Assembly: GCA_021791615.1 (NCBI GenBank)
Contig: JAJYWG010000498.1
Location: 1-7,491 of the forward strand
Direction of reading: 5' to 3'
DNA length: 7,491 bases
Source of the DNA: Actinomycetes bacterium
GTDB taxonomy: Bacteria > Actinomycetota > Acidimicrobiia > Acidimicrobiales > RAAP-2
Part shown: positions 6,552 to 7,491 of the stretch, in pieces
Layout: each line of letters starts with the position of its first letter
Position numbering within the stretch: the stretch's first letter is position 1
Made by a program: the position numbers and the translations under genes
Notes under the pieces: model-generated
What the model was told of the DNA's origin: nothing
What the model saw: only the letters and a program-made list of their open reading frames with translations
Databases searched by the model: none

Positions 6552-6601
6552 GGTGGTCCCATGCTGGTGGCAACGGGGTGGTCCCATCATGGTGGCGGGT
6601 G
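6552..6601. repeat. 25-bp imperfect tandem repeat after the MMPL gene
   Basis: Copies at 6552-6576 and 6577-6601 share GGTGGTCCCAT and TGGTGGC, with 19 of 25 positions identical by eye. A further GGTGGTCCC lies at 6541-6549. The repeats contain no gene. Their role is unknown; simple tandem expansion is likely. Confidence 0.55.
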
Positions 6602-6964
6602 ACACCTCGCCATTCGCAGCAGTCCGCAGGGAGCACGAGATGGAAACCAAGAGGCACGTTTCGACCTCCCAGCCGCTGGGCGCTGGGCTCATCGTCGCAC
6701 CGGACCCAGCCGACCCGGAGCACGGACCGCTCTGTCCAGGACCATCGGGCAGGCCCAGCACCCAAGGGTTCACGCTCCGGCCGCACAACGGCGCACCGGT
6801 AGCCGTCGCACCCCGTCCACCACCGCGTGCGCCGAGGGTCAGCGACCGCAATCGAGTTGCGCGCCGACGAGAGGGTCCCCCATGCAGGGCCAGCTCGGTA
6901 CCCCCACCACGTTCGCTGCTACCATGCCCCCCGGAGCAGCTGAGCTCCTCGGTCCTCAGCCGAA

Positions 6965-6978
6965 CTGGCACATGCCAG
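6965..6978. promoter_or_regulatory. Near-perfect palindrome upstream of the NRAMP gene, possible operator
   Basis: CTGGCA-CA-TGCCAG is a 14-bp palindrome broken only at the central two bases, about 150 nt before ATG 7131. A CATAGT hexamer (6986-6991) just after it could be a weak -10, but there is no good -35. The palindrome could bind a dimeric metal-responsive repressor or form a small hairpin; there is no sequence proof of either. Confidence 0.25.
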
Positions 6979-7090
6979 CGAACCGCATAGTACCCCTCCT
7001 CGCACACCGCCCGTGAGCCGCTGAGCACGGCGTAGCCGACCCCCTTCTCGGCCGCCGCTCCTTCGTCCGGGTGGAGCGCGAACGACGCCC

Positions 7091-7112
7091 TTTCCGTTCG
7101 CTTTCCGTTCGC
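7091..7112. repeat. Perfect 11-bp tandem duplication next to the NRAMP ribosome binding site
   Basis: TTTCCGTTCGC occurs twice back to back (7091-7101 and 7102-7112). It ends six bases before GGAGGA (7119-7124), the ribosome binding site of the NRAMP gene. It is pyrimidine-rich and would lie in the mRNA leader. It may be a recent slippage duplication. Confidence 0.7.
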
Positions 7113-7130
7113 TCACCTGGAGGACCTGTC

Positions 7131-7491
7131 ATGACAGAGAACGCACGCCTGCTCGCACCGCCCGGCTCGGTGGTGCTCGAGGCTGCCCACGAGGGCGACA
7201 TCTACGGCGCCCTCGGCACCCTACGACGCTCCGAGGCGCCGACCGGTCGCTCGCTCGGCCGCCGTCTGCTCACCCTGGCAGCCATCATGGGCCCGGGGCT
7301 GATCGTCATGGTCGGCGACAACGACGCCGGGGGGAGGGGTGGGGGTCGCCACCTACGCGCAGGCCGGCCAGAACTGCGGCACCACGCTGCTTTGGGCCCT
7401 GCTCCTCCTCCTCCTCCTCGTCCCCGTCCTCGTCGTCGCCCGGGAGGTGGTGGCCCGGCTCGGCGCGGTCACCGGGGTGGGCCACGCCCGG
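7131..7491 (+). CDS. NRAMP-family divalent metal transporter, 5' part, frameshifted (3' end beyond window)
   Basis: ATG 7131 follows GGAGGA (7119-7124) by 6 nt. Residues 1-68 give a cytoplasmic N-terminus (EAAHEGDIYGALGT) and TM1, GPGLIVMVGDNDAGG. The initial frame then turns into an Arg/Pro/Gly-rich shadow, while the +1 frame from about 7339 continues the family perfectly: VGVATYAQAGQN, CGTTLLWALL, VPVLVVAREVVARLG, AVTGVGHAR. NRAMP proteins are proton-coupled Mn/Fe-type importers with 11-12 TMs. Aligned with the canonical TM1 motif DPGN, this protein has DAGG: Asp kept, the metal-ligand Asn replaced by Gly. It thus belongs to a divergent NRAMP-related branch whose metal should not be assumed. 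Only TM1-TM2 are in view. Both frames stay open to the window edge, so it is either a broken gene, a sequencing error in the G-run, or rarely a variable or recoded gene. Confidence 0.85.
   Translation, partial: MTENARLLAPPGSVVLEAAHEGDIYGALGTLRRSEAPTGRSLGRRLLTLAAIMGPGLIVMVGDNDAGGRGGGRHLRAGRPELRHHAALGPAPPPPPRPRPRRRPGGGGPARRGHRGGPRP
7329..7345 (+). other. Frameshift site: G-rich run in NRAMP TM1
   Basis: After the GAC-GCC codons (7323-7328) the sequence runs G6-A-G4-T-G5 before TCGCC. The family expects DAGG to be followed directly by V-A-T; here AGGGGTGGGG, ten extra bases, separates the two parts. The reading frame therefore needs a net one-base skip to continue. Confidence 0.75.
7402..7419 (+). 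repeat. (CTC)6 trinucleotide run in NRAMP TM2
   Basis: Six CTC codons in a row, preceded by CTG, encode seven leucines in the TM2 region in the shifted frame. Length changes here would keep frame and alter helix length. It is a second slippage-prone site within 60 bases of the G-run. Confidence 0.6.

Larger units (their letters stand above)
6497..7130. other. 634-base gap upstream of the NRAMP gene
   Basis: I see no convincing gene here. It holds the stem-loop after MMPL, the 25-bp tandem repeats and, in the right half, several small inverted repeats that could fold as a leader: GGAGC/GCTCC (6933-6948), GCTGAG/CTCAGC (6939-6944 with 6955-6960, an alternative to the former), CTGGCA/TGCCAG (6965-6978) and CCGTG/CACGG (7011-7015 with 7026-7030). 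I do not recognise the yybP-ykoY manganese or M-box magnesium riboswitch consensus. A 116-residue Pro-rich frame at 6640-6990 has AGGGAG 6 nt before its ATG, but it shows no domain and weaker wobble bias than MMPL. Confidence 0.45.

Noticed and set aside
6640..6990. Small 116-residue plus-strand frame with AGGGAG before ATG
   Set aside because: It is Pro/Arg-rich without domains, its wobble GC is lower than in the neighbouring MMPL gene, and it overlaps the inverted repeats of the putative leader. It remains possible but unsupported.
6489..7028. 179-codon minus-strand frame downstream of MMPL
   Set aside because: It has low-complexity Gly/Arg/Ser composition, no domain and no good ribosome binding site; long chance frames are expected at this GC content.
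6900..7130. Known metal riboswitch (yybP-ykoY or M-box) before NRAMP
   Set aside because: I could not find the conserved core sequences of either class by eye, so I report only generic structure.
7323..7350. G-quadruplex at the NRAMP G-run
   Set aside because: Only three separated runs of G are present (G6, G4, G5), with no fourth run of three or more close by, so a standard quadruplex is not supported.

Overview
The window is high-GC DNA with actinobacterial gene style: strong G/C wobble bias, AGGAGG-type ribosome binding sites, Ala/Gly/Val-rich secreted proteins and an ATGA-coupled MarR-MMPL pair. It most likely comes from an Actinomycetota chromosome. The NRAMP protein and the kelch and DUF5666-like secreted proteins would fit Acidimicrobiia-like lineages, but that placement is only a guess. 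I see no tRNA, rRNA, CRISPR array, transposase or phage gene.

Layout. (1) 1-1437, minus strand: a secreted seven-repeat kelch propeller protein followed by a putative Ig-like domain; its C-terminus lies outside the window. This gene is easily missed because it runs off the edge and only broken pieces appear in other frames. (2) 1438-1880: a 443-base gap holding a duplicated ribosome-binding-site segment in front of the kelch gene and a strong stem-loop behind the next gene. (3) 1881-2675, minus strand: a secreted or membrane-anchored protein with a DUF5666-like OB/beta domain. (4) 2676-3575: a 900-base divergent intergenic region, mostly unexplained, ending in a palindromic operator and promoter candidate. 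(5) 3576-4178 and 4175-6496, plus strand: a MarR-family regulator overlapping by four bases with a 12-TM MMPL/RND transporter. This looks like a self-regulated efflux operon. (6) 6497-7130: a 634-base gap with a possible terminator, several small repeats and inverted repeats, and no convincing gene. (7) 7131-7491, plus strand: the 5' part of an NRAMP-family divalent metal transporter with a frameshift in a G-rich run, right at the TM1 metal-binding motif.

The MarR-MMPL pair is the only clear functional unit: MarR probably binds the palindrome at 3531-3553 and represses both genes until a ligand releases it. The two minus-strand genes encode exported proteins but are separated by a stem-loop and are probably transcribed independently. 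I do not find a clear new multi-gene system. The most checkable oddities are the NRAMP frameshift, the MarR operator architecture, the competing start site in the DUF5666-like gene and the duplicated leader of the kelch gene.
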